Of a stretch of 64,000 bases of DNA, positions 1-7,685 are shown piece after piece; within the stretch, counting starts at the first letter, position 1; each line of letters begins with the position of its first letter. The notes below the pieces were generated by a model. The model was not told where the DNA came from, searched no databases, and saw only the letters and a program-made list of their open reading frames with translations. The position numbers were made by a program, and so were the translations under genes. This DNA comes from an uncultured cyanobacterium. GTDB lineage: Bacteria > Cyanobacteriota > Cyanobacteriia > Cyanobacteriales > Chroococcidiopsidaceae. The DNA is taken from NCBI GenBank assembly GCA_946221495.1, contig CAMIFA010000004.1:1-64000 (forward strand), in the 5' to 3' direction.

Positions 1-410
1 CCAAAAAGTGTTGCCCCTGAAACAATAAATTCAAACAAATTCTGCATATCATTTTCTTCTAAGAAGCTAATGACGTTTTCTTTGGAATTAGAAGTTAAGA
101 TCAAGAGTTGATAATTTTGGTTTTTAATTTGAGTTAAAGCTTCCTTAATACCTGGAATTGGTTTTAAGTTTTTAATTTCTTTATTTAATTCTGCTTTAAC
201 TTTTTTGATTAAATATGGTACTTTAAAAATAGAAATGCCTGACTGCTTAATAATTTCTCTAGAGTTCAGATTTTTAAGGTAAGCAATTTCCTCTTGACTT
301 GTTTGCTTGTAGCCAAAATTTGCTGCTAAACGGTTACTAATATTAACCACCGTATCAAGAGTATCGGCGATCGTACCATCAAAATCAAAGATAATCACTT
401 TTTCGGTCAT
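1..410 (-). CDS. HAD-superfamily phosphatase, phosphoglycolate-phosphatase-like (3' end outside window)
   Basis: The visible N-terminal ~136 residues begin MTEKVIIFDFDGTIADTLDT, which carries HAD motif I (DxDGT/V; first Asp is the nucleophile). Motif II (LTSN) follows near residue 110. The region between looks like an alpha-helical C1 cap, as in the Gph/HAD-IA group that hydrolyses small phosphate esters. The ATG overlaps the stop of queG by one base (TAATG), so the two genes are probably translationally coupled, with queG upstream. The substrate cannot be told from the sequence. The C-terminus lies beyond the left edge. Confidence 0.85.
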   Translation of the reverse strand, partial: MTEKVIIFDFDGTIADTLDTVVNISNRLAANFGYKQTSQEEIAYLKNLNSREIIKQSGISIFKVPYLIKKVKAELNKEIKNLKPIPGIKEALTQIKNQNYQLLILTSNSKENVISFLEENDMQNLFEFIVSGATLF

Positions 411-1384
411 TACGGGTGCTCTTGACAAGAATAATTCTGTACACCCATTGCATCTAAATTTACTTTTGCATTCCGCCGCAACATTTCTGGTTTAATCCGC
501 CGCAGTGCGGAAGCTGGAAACCGCTTGTCCCACTCTGCATCAGAAATTTCAGCTAATTCTATCAGAGTAGGCGCAACATTATTAAGGTAAGGCTGAAACT
601 CTAATACATCAGTTTGCCTTGCAAAACGTTGATTCCAAGGACAAACATCCTGGCAAATATCGCAACCTGCAACCCACCCTTGCATTTGAGATGCGATCGC
701 CTCCGGTATCTGATCTCGATTTTCGATTGTATGATAAGCAATACAGCGATTGGCATCTACTATAAATGGCTGAGTGATTGCACTTGTAGGACAAGCATCC
801 AGACAACGAGTACAGCTACCACAGTGTTGATTATGGGGAATATCCGGCGTTAAATCTAAATTAGTCAGCACTTCGCCTAAAAACACCCAAGAACCGTATT
901 CGCGTGTGATTAAATTACCATTTTTAGCAATCCAGCCAATACCAGATTTTTGCGCCCAGGCTTTATCCCCAATTGGTCCAGTATCAGCATAGTAACGCGC
1001 CTGAATTCCTTGTCCAAGTTCAAGCAGCCAATTATTCAGTGCCTTAAGTTTTTTCTGCAATACTTTATGATAGTCTCGTCCCCAGCCATAGCGAGAAATC
1101 TTAGCATATTCACGACCATCAGGGCGTTGATCAGGTGTGTAGTAATTAAGCGCCACACAAATTAGCGATCGCACCTCTGGCATCACCAACCGAATATCCT
1201 GACGCTTCGGGTTCTTCATCCACTCCATATCCGCCTGATAACCAAGCGCCAGCCATGCCTGCAAGTGCTGCACCTCTGGTTGCTCCCCCACTGTTGCAAT
1301 TCCAACTTTATGAAATCCCAACTCTAGGGCTTTTTGTTTTACCTGGCTACTGTTAACTGGGGTTTTCACTAGTAATTGGATCAA
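410..1384 (-). CDS. queG: Epoxyqueuosine reductase QueG
   Basis: 324 residues, the usual length for QueG, the cobalamin- and 4Fe-4S-dependent enzyme that performs the last step of queuosine synthesis in tRNA. Two ferredoxin-type cysteine clusters are visible: CGSCTRCLDACP (around residues 188-199) and CDICQDVCP (around 241-249). The N-terminal part (HKVGIA, YAKISRYGWGRDYH, WVFLGE) matches the family. The furthest start is a TTG at 1384; a GTG at 1369 is equally possible and neither has a clear Shine-Dalgarno sequence. The gene runs into the HAD phosphatase with a one-base overlap. Function is family knowledge; the match itself is strong. Confidence 0.95.
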   Translation of the reverse strand: MIQLLVKTPVNSSQVKQKALELGFHKVGIATVGEQPEVQHLQAWLALGYQADMEWMKNPKRQDIRLVMPEVRSLICVALNYYTPDQRPDGREYAKISRYGWGRDYHKVLQKKLKALNNWLLELGQGIQARYYADTGPIGDKAWAQKSGIGWIAKNGNLITREYGSWVFLGEVLTNLDLTPDIPHNQHCGSCTRCLDACPTSAITQPFIVDANRCIAYHTIENRDQIPEAIASQMQGWVAGCDICQDVCPWNQRFARQTDVLEFQPYLNNVAPTLIELAEISDAEWDKRFPASALRRIKPEMLRRNAKVNLDAMGVQNYSCQEHP

Positions 1385-1420
1385 TTACACTTACTGATCA
1401 GTATTATTCCATATCCCCAT

Positions 1421-1620
1421 AATGTAAAGTTTATTTGCTTTTTGTAAAAAAAGTCCTAGATCCTTGTGGTTAGGAGATCAGGATTCGTAACTCAAATTTT
1501 GGCTTACACCCAATAATGCACAATCCCCGTAACTATCAAGTCCGTGCAACGATTTTTTCTAGCACTTAAGCGCCTAGCCTAATTCCCGCCGCGATCGCAC
1601 TTTTCGCTCAACCAAGCATT
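1421..1620 (+). pseudogene. Degenerate copy of the OCP promoter, leader and N-terminal codons
   Basis: This stretch aligns with 5782-5985 upstream of and inside the intact OCP gene. Shared blocks include AATGTAAAGTTTATTTGC, GGATTCGTAA, CAAATTTTGG, ACGATTTTTTCTAGCACT and ATTCCCGCCGCGATCGC. The start codon is not preserved (ATGCCC is replaced by AATCCCC), one base is missing before the ACGATTTTTTC block, and the frame then meets TAA where the intact gene has CAA. Similarity stops near 1620. What follows (about 1621-1747) is an unidentified open fragment ending four or fewer bases before the GNAT gene. It cannot make a protein, but its promoter may still be active. Confidence 0.8.
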
Positions 1621-1749
1621 GCCGTTATTGAAAGCGATTGGTTTTGAAGTAATTGAAGTTGAAGGACAAAAGTGTTTTAGACTTGTCGGTTGGCGTTGGA
1701 TATCAAGTGAAACCCCAAAGTGCAATAAAGATTTAGCAAATAGATAGTT

Positions 1750-2178
1750 ATGGAAGTCTCAATCACGCGACTGACAATTGATGAATCGGAAAAAGCACTC
1801 TTAAGCATTACGCTGTTTTGGGATACAACGCCTAGTCAGGAAACAATTGTCAAATTTCTGAGCAATTCTCAAAACATTCTATTATCAGCAGAGGTAGATG
1901 ACCTACCAGTCGGTCAAGCCATTGGTTATCTTCTGGATCGTTGGGATAAAGATGAACCTATGTTGTTTTTGTATTCAATTGATGTAGCAGAAACCTACCG
2001 ACGTAAAGGAATTGGCACAGCATTAATCGCAGCAGTCAGAAAACTTGGTCGTGTACAAGGTTGCTCTGAAGCATTTGTGTTCACGAATGAAAGCAATTTG
2101 GCAGGTATGCAGTTATACCAATCTACGGGCGGTAAAAGATCGAACCCAGATGATGTTGTGATGTTTGAGTATGATTAG
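1750..2178 (+). CDS. GNAT acetyltransferase, AAC(3)-I-like
   Basis: 142 residues with one GNAT fold. The acetyl-CoA-binding motif A is visible as VAETYRRKGIGTALI (Q/RxxGxG/A type) around residues 79-93, followed by the FVFTNESNLAGMQLYQSTGG segment typical of motif B. The overall pattern (PMLFLYSIDV, VMFEYD at the end) resembles the aminoglycoside 3-N-acetyltransferase I group, though many relatives act on other amines, so the substrate is not assigned. It starts at an ATG two bases after the stop of a short unidentified reading frame. It lies directly downstream of the OCP remnant, so this spot looks rearranged. Confidence 0.8.
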   Translation: MEVSITRLTIDESEKALLSITLFWDTTPSQETIVKFLSNSQNILLSAEVDDLPVGQAIGYLLDRWDKDEPMLFLYSIDVAETYRRKGIGTALIAAVRKLGRVQGCSEAFVFTNESNLAGMQLYQSTGGKRSNPDDVVMFEYD

Positions 2179-2242
2179 CTTGTTGAAAGTTCCTGACTGC
2201 TAGACTCAGTAGTTTGATGGAGCAGGGCAATTTGTCAAGCGG

Positions 2243-2749
2243 CTATCTAATGTTGAAGTGTCTGAGCAATTTTTGAGCTTTTTGGTATCCAATTTTATCC
2301 CCTTGCTCAGAAAAAAGTTTGGCAGCTAGTTGTAAATCTTGCATTGCTCCTGAACGATATCCTAAACTTAAGCGTAAACCAGCCCGATGGAAATAAGCCC
2401 TAGCATGGCGGGGATTTCGCAATATCGCATCCTCAAAGTCCCAAAGTGCGCCTAACTCGTCTCCCAGTTCATACAAAACAAGACCCCGATTGAAATAGAT
2501 ATTAGCATCGTTGGGATTTTGCACAATTGCTTCGTTAAAGTCTAAAATTGCCCCCCTGTAGTCGTGGCGTTGAAATTTATCTTGTCCCCTCTTGAGCAGA
2601 TTGACACTGCCTTGAGCAAGCATATTAGATGTGTTATTAACGCTTTGTGCCTCAACAGCAGGAGTGAACCCACTCAGAACAGTCGAGATGCTGAAGATAG
2701 AAATCACTACCCAAATTCTTTGCAGCATAGCCTGATGTCTATAGTTCAT
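2243..2749 (-). CDS. Secreted tetratricopeptide-repeat protein
   Basis: 168 residues. An N-terminal hydrophobic segment (IWVVISIFSISTVLSGF) ending in PAVEAQS looks like a cleavable signal peptide. After it come at least two TPR units: GQDKFQRHDYRGAILDFNEA with NPNDANIYFNRGLVLYELG, and GALWDFEDAILRNPRHARAY, followed by a third partial unit. Such periplasmic TPR proteins are usually protein-interaction scaffolds; no specific partner can be inferred. It follows another small secreted protein by about 24 bases in the same direction, so the two are likely co-transcribed. A second ATG at residue 8 is an alternative start. Confidence 0.75.
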   Translation of the reverse strand: MNYRHQAMLQRIWVVISIFSISTVLSGFTPAVEAQSVNNTSNMLAQGSVNLLKRGQDKFQRHDYRGAILDFNEAIVQNPNDANIYFNRGLVLYELGDELGALWDFEDAILRNPRHARAYFHRAGLRLSLGYRSGAMQDLQLAAKLFSEQGDKIGYQKAQKLLRHFNIR

Positions 2750-2773
2750 GGCGCTATAGGTCTAACAAAACAA

Positions 2774-3139
2774 TCACCTGAGCGGCTTTCCGGTGGCGGG
2801 AACAGTAGTAGCATCAATAGTAATCCGCGAACCATCCCGATAGTAGTAACTGGTAGAACCGTCACCATGCTTGATACTCACACTGGGGACAGTCCTCTGA
2901 CCTCTAGGAGTGGAGATAATACCGTTACCATTAATCCGCGAACCTTGGGGATAAGTACGATTGCCGCCAGTAAGCCTGGGGTTGCGAATAGTAGCATTAC
3001 GATTGATATTGATGCTGGGTGAGGAATTAGGAGGATTCTGCTGTGAAAATGCCGGAAGTGCGATTGCAGAACTGATTCCCAACACTCCTATCAAATTTAT
3101 CAGTGTCTTCCTACTATGCTTGAGCAGTAGTTTTAACAT
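2774..3139 (-). CDS. Small secreted protein of unknown function
   Basis: 121 residues from the ATG at 3139. The start is a basic, hydrophobic leader (KTLINLIGVLGISSAIALPAFSQQ) with a likely signal peptidase site after AFS. The mature part is Asn/Gly/Arg/Ser-rich, with phrases such as GSRINGNGIISTPRG and GDGSTSYYYRDGSRITID, suggesting a short beta-rich domain outside the membrane. I do not recognise the family. It lies upstream of the TPR gene on the same strand, with a short gap. Confidence 0.6.
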   Translation of the reverse strand: MLKLLLKHSRKTLINLIGVLGISSAIALPAFSQQNPPNSSPSININRNATIRNPRLTGGNRTYPQGSRINGNGIISTPRGQRTVPSVSIKHGDGSTSYYYRDGSRITIDATTVPATGKPLR

Positions 3140-3421
3140 AACTATTAAACTTTTAAAGAAATGCAATATATCAAGTTATCCAAAAGACATTAGTCAAACA
3201 ACCAACAAAGTGCAATCTCAGTTAAACCTTAATTTAATCCTATAAGGTATAGTGACTCAATTGAGATGCCCATTAGTCAGCACGAAGCACCTGCCTTGTT
3301 TGTAGAGGTTTTTGTACTGAGTGATAAAGCTACGCTTGTGAACGGGCGATCGCTAAGTGAGTGTCGCTTGTACAAGTTATCGCAATTAGGCTACTCAACA
3401 AGATATGCAGAAATTAAAGGC

Positions 3422-3850
3422 TCAGGGCAAATATTTCTGCATTACTTTCCAGCCAGTTAGCAATACCCAGAAAAATGCGACGACAAGGGTAATGTTTGTA
3501 GCAATGTGGAGCGATCGCGCCCCAGGTTTAGCACTAATTTGAGTCGCACTGCTAGCTGAAAGTAAAACTAACCCTACCACTGTCAAGCCAGCATAGAGGT
3601 GTGGAGACTGACCCAGTGTGCCAAAGCGATCCAACGTTCCCATAATCCCAATGGCTAGGAGTAGCAGGACTAACACTAAGATGCTACCGCCGCTAAGAGA
3701 GTGCAAAGATCGTAGCCATTTAGGACGTTCCCGACACCTTTGTCTAGCGCGGAACATTAAAATACCTGTTACTGCTAATAGTAAATAAGCTAGTAAGGAC
3801 AAAGCCATTAAGCAGGCTGCGGTAGTTTCATATATGCACGAATAGTACAT
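3422..3850 (-). CDS. DUF4079-like integral membrane protein
   Basis: About 142 residues from an ATG at 3850 that has AAGGA ten bases upstream. Four hydrophobic helices are visible, with histidines near the helix ends: SLHSLSGGS, SPHLYAGLT and SLHIATNIT. This spacing resembles cytochrome b561-like membrane proteins and fits the cyanobacterial DUF4079 family, whose role is not established. Haem binding is only an inference from the histidines. A TTG further upstream (3880) could also serve as a start. Confidence 0.6.
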   Translation of the reverse strand: MYYSCIYETTAACLMALSLLAYLLLAVTGILMFRARQRCRERPKWLRSLHSLSGGSILVLVLLLLAIGIMGTLDRFGTLGQSPHLYAGLTVVGLVLLSASSATQISAKPGARSLHIATNITLVVAFFWVLLTGWKVMQKYLP

Positions 3851-3971
3851 ACAACTAAAATCCTTAAATAGCAGGCTCAATCACCTGCAAAGGGGTGTGT
3901 ATATTTGTCGTGGTAACTGATTTTTAATACTGCGCCTTGACAACAGCAGCTTGTTTCCATCAGAGGCGCAA

Positions 3972-3992
3972 GAGCTGGCTTTAAACCAGCTC
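3972..3992. terminator. Perfect hairpin between the RTX and DUF4079 genes
   Basis: GAGCTGG and CCAGCTC pair as a seven-base stem around a CTTTAAA loop. It lies downstream of the RTX gene on the minus strand and has no long T-run, so it could be a weak terminator or a processing/stability hairpin. Confidence 0.4.
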
Positions 3993-4075
3993 CTGGTACT
4001 TTACTTACTGCTGCGAGTTTTATAGCAAGACGGATTCAGACTCTTGCCACAGCGCGCTATAAGCCTTTTAAAAAA

Positions 4076-4095
4076 GCTGATAGCTGATAGCTAAT
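4076..4095. repeat. Heptamer tandem repeat AGCTGAT
   Basis: About three units of AGCTGAT stand just downstream of the RTX gene. The same heptamer on the other strand (CAGCTAT) occurs at 32248-32277. Short tandem repeats of this kind are common in intergenic DNA of large cyanobacterial genomes. Confidence 0.7.
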
Positions 4096-4105
4096 TGCTA
4101 TAAAT

Positions 4106-5344
4106 CTAAACAAAAGCGAAGTTATCGCTGCTCAAACTCAAGTCTGAAAGCGCAACTCCTTGAACAAGCGCAATTAAGTCGCCGCCAAAAGATATGCCTG
4201 TTCCTGATGGCAGGCTAACTGGGGATGCAGCGACGCTAAAATCTTCAGCACTTCCAGATAGTTGAATAACAGAGCCGCTATTAATATCAAAGTCCGTGAT
4301 CAGGGCATAGTCAGTATTACCGCCACCAAGATAATAAACCTGAGGTTCTCCCCTGGAGATACCTAGTACGACTCCATTGTCACCAAGGACAAAGCGATCG
4401 CTCCCTCCTTCACCAGCTAAGGTATCAATCTCGCCGTTACCAAATCCAAAGGCTGGCACAAAGGGGTCAACGCCAATTAAAACATCATTCCCAGCGCCAG
4501 CTAAGATGGTGTCATTACCGTCCCCACCAACAAAGGCATCATCCCCAGCGTTACCAACGAGGGTGTCATTTCCCAGACTACCAAAGAGCGTATCGTTGCC
4601 AAACCCACCCTCGATGCGGTCATTCCCAGCTTCGCCATCGGCTGTGTCGTTACCACTCTGACCAGAAAGGGTGTCATTGCCAGCACCAGCAAAGAATCGG
4701 TCATTTCCGTTACCACCAAAGCCTGTGTCGTTGCCTACTCCAGTATTGATAATGTCCTCGCCAGCACCGCCATTGACAGTGTCATTGCCAGCCTCAGCAA
4801 ATAGTTGATCGTCCCCTAAACCACCAAATAATTGGTCATTCCCTAGATCACCAAATAGGACATCTACCCCTGCGCCACCATCAATGGTGTCATTATCAGC
4901 CTCACCGTTGAGGAAGTCATCACCATCGTCACCAAAGAGGGTGTCAGTCCCTGCACCTCCATTTATATTGTCAGCTCCTGCACCGCCAAAGAGGGTATCG
5001 TTCCCTTCTTCACCGTCAATGGAGTCATCGTCGTTTTGACCGTTGATGAAGTCATTGCCAGCACCACCAAACAAGACATCTAGCCCGTTACCACCATTAA
5101 TGGTGTCATTTCCAACTACGCCAAAGACCTGAGCATCTCCAAATATTAGGTCGTTACCGTCATCTCCATTGAGAGAGTCATCTCCACCACCACCAATAAT
5201 GATGTCAACGCCAAGACCACCAGAAACTGTGTCGTTGCCATCAAGACTAAATATCCCATCATTGCCATCAAGCCCAAAGATTTGATCTTCTAGATTGGTT
5301 CCAACGATTACATCCTTACCAGACGTGCCAGTTAGATTAGCCAT
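4106..5344 (-). CDS. RTX calcium-binding repeat protein
   Basis: 412 residues. From residue ~8 to ~290 the protein is almost entirely nonapeptide repeats of the GGxGxDxLx type (for example GGAGNDFI, GEEGNDTLFGGAGADN), which form a parallel beta-roll that binds calcium. Around residues 300-412 follows a non-repeat C-terminal part (DRFVLGD, YALITDFDIN, LSDLSLSSDNFAFV) common to cyanobacterial members and resembling a type I secretion signal region. There is no catalytic domain and no signal peptide. No type I secretion genes (ABC transporter, membrane-fusion protein, TolC) are nearby, so any exporter must be encoded elsewhere. Likely extracellular or cell-surface. Confidence 0.9.
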   Translation of the reverse strand: MANLTGTSGKDVIVGTNLEDQIFGLDGNDGIFSLDGNDTVSGGLGVDIIIGGGGDDSLNGDDGNDLIFGDAQVFGVVGNDTINGGNGLDVLFGGAGNDFINGQNDDDSIDGEEGNDTLFGGAGADNINGGAGTDTLFGDDGDDFLNGEADNDTIDGGAGVDVLFGDLGNDQLFGGLGDDQLFAEAGNDTVNGGAGEDIINTGVGNDTGFGGNGNDRFFAGAGNDTLSGQSGNDTADGEAGNDRIEGGFGNDTLFGSLGNDTLVGNAGDDAFVGGDGNDTILAGAGNDVLIGVDPFVPAFGFGNGEIDTLAGEGGSDRFVLGDNGVVLGISRGEPQVYYLGGGNTDYALITDFDINSGSVIQLSGSAEDFSVAASPVSLPSGTGISFGGDLIALVQGVALSDLSLSSDNFAFV

Positions 5345-5783
5345 ATGTACTAGTAACCTTTAGTAGAGATTTTGTGGATTGGAAGAGGTGAATTCTGAAC
5401 TTTAGACATCATTTAAAGATCAGGAGCCTCCACTTACTCTTCAGGCTCGGTTTATTGAATTTCGTACTACCTATACAAACTTCACATTAAGTTCATCAAA
5501 GCTTCACATTGAGATTGTGTTACCAAAACTTCTGCCTTGAATTGCTTGCTCAGTGCTGCTAAGAGCTTCAGGACGCTAACTAGTTTTTCCTTTGCGGAGA
5601 GTTGCAACATTTCGCCAGATTTAGACTAACAGAGCGTGTAACTCTGACTTCTTGGTGACGTAGGCGGCTGTTCTCATTTTCAACTCTGGGTCAAGGCACA
5701 GTCTTTCTAAATGGTCGGCTGACTCAATCAAACGTGGATCAACCTTATAGCCATCGGTGACATCCTAAAACTTTGCTATTTAA
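5345..5783. other. Intergenic region with a possible protein remnant
   Basis: No complete gene is visible. On the minus strand, 5621-5758 holds an open stretch of about 46 codons containing GYKVDPRLIESADHLERLC and AAYVTKKSELHALL, with a stop just upstream and no start codon. It looks like a protein fragment, but I cannot name the family. The rest is AT-rich non-coding sequence. Confidence 0.4.
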
Positions 5784-5810
5784 TGTAAAGTTTATTTGCA
5801 ATTTGTAAAG
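5784..5810 (+). promoter_or_regulatory. Paired TGTAAAG direct repeats upstream of OCP
   Basis: Two copies of TGTAAAG begin at 5784 and 5804, exactly 20 bases apart, that is about two helical turns on the same DNA face. The degenerate copy near 1423 retains the same spacing (TGTAAAG at 1423, TGTAAAA at 1443). This layout suggests a binding site for a dimeric or tandem regulator of OCP. No known consensus is matched. Confidence 0.4.
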
Positions 5811-5893
5811 AAGTGTTGCATACTTTTTGCAGGAGACAAGGATTCGTAAGCCAAATTTTGGATTACACCGACAACGAATCCAATAAAGCAGAT

Positions 5894-6856
5894 ATGCCCT
5901 TGACTATCGAATCGGCTCAAACGATTTTTTCTAGCACTCAAGTCCCTAGCCCAATTCCCGCCGCGATCGCGCTGTTCGACCAACTAAGCGTTGACGATCA
6001 ACTGGCATTACTTTGGTATGCCTACACTGAGATGGGACGCACAATTACTCCCGCCGCGCCAGGAGCAGCACGCTTACAATTTGCGGAAAATTTACTCAAG
6101 CAAATTCAGCAGATGTCCAATGACGAGCAGATGCAAGTTATGCGGGATCTTGCTACCAATGCCGACACTCCTATTAGTCGTTCCTATGGTGCATTCAGTG
6201 TCAATACTAAGCTGGGTTTCTGGTATCAGTTAGCAGAATTAATGACACAAGGACTTGTTACTCCCATTCCCACAGGCTATCAAATGTCTAGCGGTGTTCA
6301 AGCAGTGCTAGAAGCAATCAAAAAACTCGATCCAGGTCAGCAAATTACAATATTGCGTAATACTGTGATTGACATGGGGTTTGATTCTGCTCTTATTTCC
6401 AATAAGTATCCAAAAACAGACTCGACGATCGCACCACCAAAACCATCCTCTACTGTTGAAGTTACGATTGAGGGCGTTACCGAGCCTACGGTACTACGCT
6501 ATTTTGAAGCAATGAACGCCGGAGACCTCCAGGCTGTTACTGCTTTATTTGCCACTGACGGAGCCTTGCAACCACCGTTTGAGAAACCAATGGTTGGCTA
6601 CGAGGCGATCGCTGCATATATGCGTGAAGAAGCACCAGGACTTAAGCTACTACCTGGACAGGGCATCTCCCGCATCCAAGAAGATGGTTCAAAGCAGTTT
6701 AAAATTACAGGCAAATGCCAAACTCCCTGGTTCGGTGTCAACGTTGGCATGAACCTTGCCTGGCGATTCTTAATAAATCCCCAAGGTAAAATTTTCTTTC
6801 TAGCAATTGATATGCTTGCCTCTCCCCAAGAACTACTAAACTTACGTCCTTCTTGA
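5894..6856 (+). CDS. ocp: Orange carotenoid protein (OCP)
   Basis: 320 residues from the ATG at 5894 (MPLTIESAQTIF aligns with the canonical OCP N-terminus; an upstream TTG at 5813 is not used). The N-terminal all-helical domain (about 20-165) carries the carotenoid-tunnel motifs LLWYAYTEMG (W41/Y44 region) and NTKLGFWYQLAELM (W110 region). A linker of about 30 residues leads to the NTF2-like C-terminal domain (about 195-315) with GALQPPFEKP, TPWFGVNVGMNLAWRF (W277/W288 region) and LLASPQELLN. OCP senses blue-green light through a keto-carotenoid and quenches the phycobilisome. No FRP gene is seen nearby. A CTDH gene follows on the same strand. Confidence 0.97.
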   Translation: MPLTIESAQTIFSSTQVPSPIPAAIALFDQLSVDDQLALLWYAYTEMGRTITPAAPGAARLQFAENLLKQIQQMSNDEQMQVMRDLATNADTPISRSYGAFSVNTKLGFWYQLAELMTQGLVTPIPTGYQMSSGVQAVLEAIKKLDPGQQITILRNTVIDMGFDSALISNKYPKTDSTIAPPKPSSTVEVTIEGVTEPTVLRYFEAMNAGDLQAVTALFATDGALQPPFEKPMVGYEAIAAYMREEAPGLKLLPGQGISRIQEDGSKQFKITGKCQTPWFGVNVGMNLAWRFLINPQGKIFFLAIDMLASPQELLNLRPS

Positions 6857-6874
6857 GAAAAGGAGACGGAAGAG

Positions 6875-6909
<35 letters not shown>

Positions 6910-7019
6910 AGTTATCTTGGATGAGAATATTTTGTAGCTCACTTTCTTTGTTAGAATCCAGCTTTTCTTGATTACGGATATTGGAGCTAGTTCTTTTCTG
7001 TTTTCCTAGTCTCTAGTTT

Positions 7020-7094
7020 GCTGAGAAATTCAGCTTGTCTCAGCTCAAGCTCGACATAATATCTCTACAGATGCAGGTTTCTACCTGCTTTTTT
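7020..7094 (+). terminator. Two hairpins, the second a rho-independent terminator, upstream of CTDH
   Basis: GCTGAG (7020-7025) pairs with CTCAGC (7039-7044). Further on GCAGGT (7073-7078) pairs with ACCTGC (7083-7088) around TTCT and is followed by six T residues, the shape of an intrinsic terminator. It ends only 49 bases before the CTDH start codon. It may end the OCP transcript or a small RNA, or attenuate CTDH transcription. Confidence 0.65.
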
Positions 7095-7143
7095 ATTTAA
7101 GCTAATTTTACTCTCGTCTTTTGTTTCGCTAGCCAAGAATATT

Positions 7144-7587
7144 ATGAGTGCTGCTGAATCTACGCCCCCAACACAGCCTTGTGTTGATGCTATTGATGCA
7201 AAGACGATTGAGGGAATTACAGAACCAACTGTACTGCGTTATTTTGAAACGATGAATGCTGGCGACTTTGACACTACAGCTGCTTTATTTGCTGCTGATG
7301 GATCGTTAAAAGCTCCTTTTGAATCTCCCTTTATCGGACAACAGGCGATCGCAGCTTACTTCCACAAAGAAGCTCAAGGTATGAAACTAGAACCAGGTGA
7401 GAGTGTTGTTGAGACTTTAGAAAACAATGAAATTCAAGTTCAGGTATCCGGGAAAGTCCAAACTAGTTGGTGTGGTGTCAATGTAGCTTGGCTATTTATC
7501 CTCAACCAACAGCACGAAATTACTGCCGCTACTATAAAACTCTTAGCTTCTCCCCAGGAATTATTAAGTATGCAGAAGCGGGAGTAA
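7144..7587 (+). CDS. OCP C-terminal domain homologue (CTDH), carotenoid carrier
   Basis: 147 residues, a single NTF2-like domain equivalent to the OCP C-terminal half: TIEGITEPTVLRYFETMNAG, GSLKAPFESPFIG, VQTSWCGVNVAW and KLLASPQELL. Compared with OCP it lacks the four residues between GVNV and AW and has Cys in place of Phe after the conserved Trp. A cysteine in this place is known in one CTDH clade, where it can form a disulfide-linked dimer that holds and releases a keto-carotenoid. Such proteins deliver carotenoid to OCP-type N-terminal domains. The adjacency to OCP supports this. A short Thr/Pro-rich N-terminal extension precedes the domain. Confidence 0.93.
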   Translation: MSAAESTPPTQPCVDAIDAKTIEGITEPTVLRYFETMNAGDFDTTAALFAADGSLKAPFESPFIGQQAIAAYFHKEAQGMKLEPGESVVETLENNEIQVQVSGKVQTSWCGVNVAWLFILNQQHEITAATIKLLASPQELLSMQKRE

Positions 7588-7642
7588 AAAGAGGATAGGG
7601 TAATCGGGTGACGGAGAAGGTGCGAAGGCTTAGTGCAAATTT

Positions 7643-7684
7643 CCTTGTCCCCTTATCCCCTTGTCCCTTGTCCCCTTGTCCCCT
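7643..7684. repeat. Tandem octamer CCCCTTGT
   Basis: Imperfect array of an eight-base unit between the convergent CTDH and response-regulator genes. Related arrays occur at 22497-22529 (opposite orientation), around 39200 and at 43358-43408. Confidence 0.8.
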
Positions 7685-7685
7685 C

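Noticed and set aside
3266..3460. 64-codon plus-strand frame starting MPISQHEAPALF
   Set aside because: No ribosome-binding site, no recognisable domain, and its end overlaps the DUF4079 gene on the other strand. It may be chance.
4377..4661. Ser/Pro-rich frame opposite the RTX gene
   Set aside because: It is the antisense reading of GGxGxD repeats, which produces long low-complexity frames automatically.
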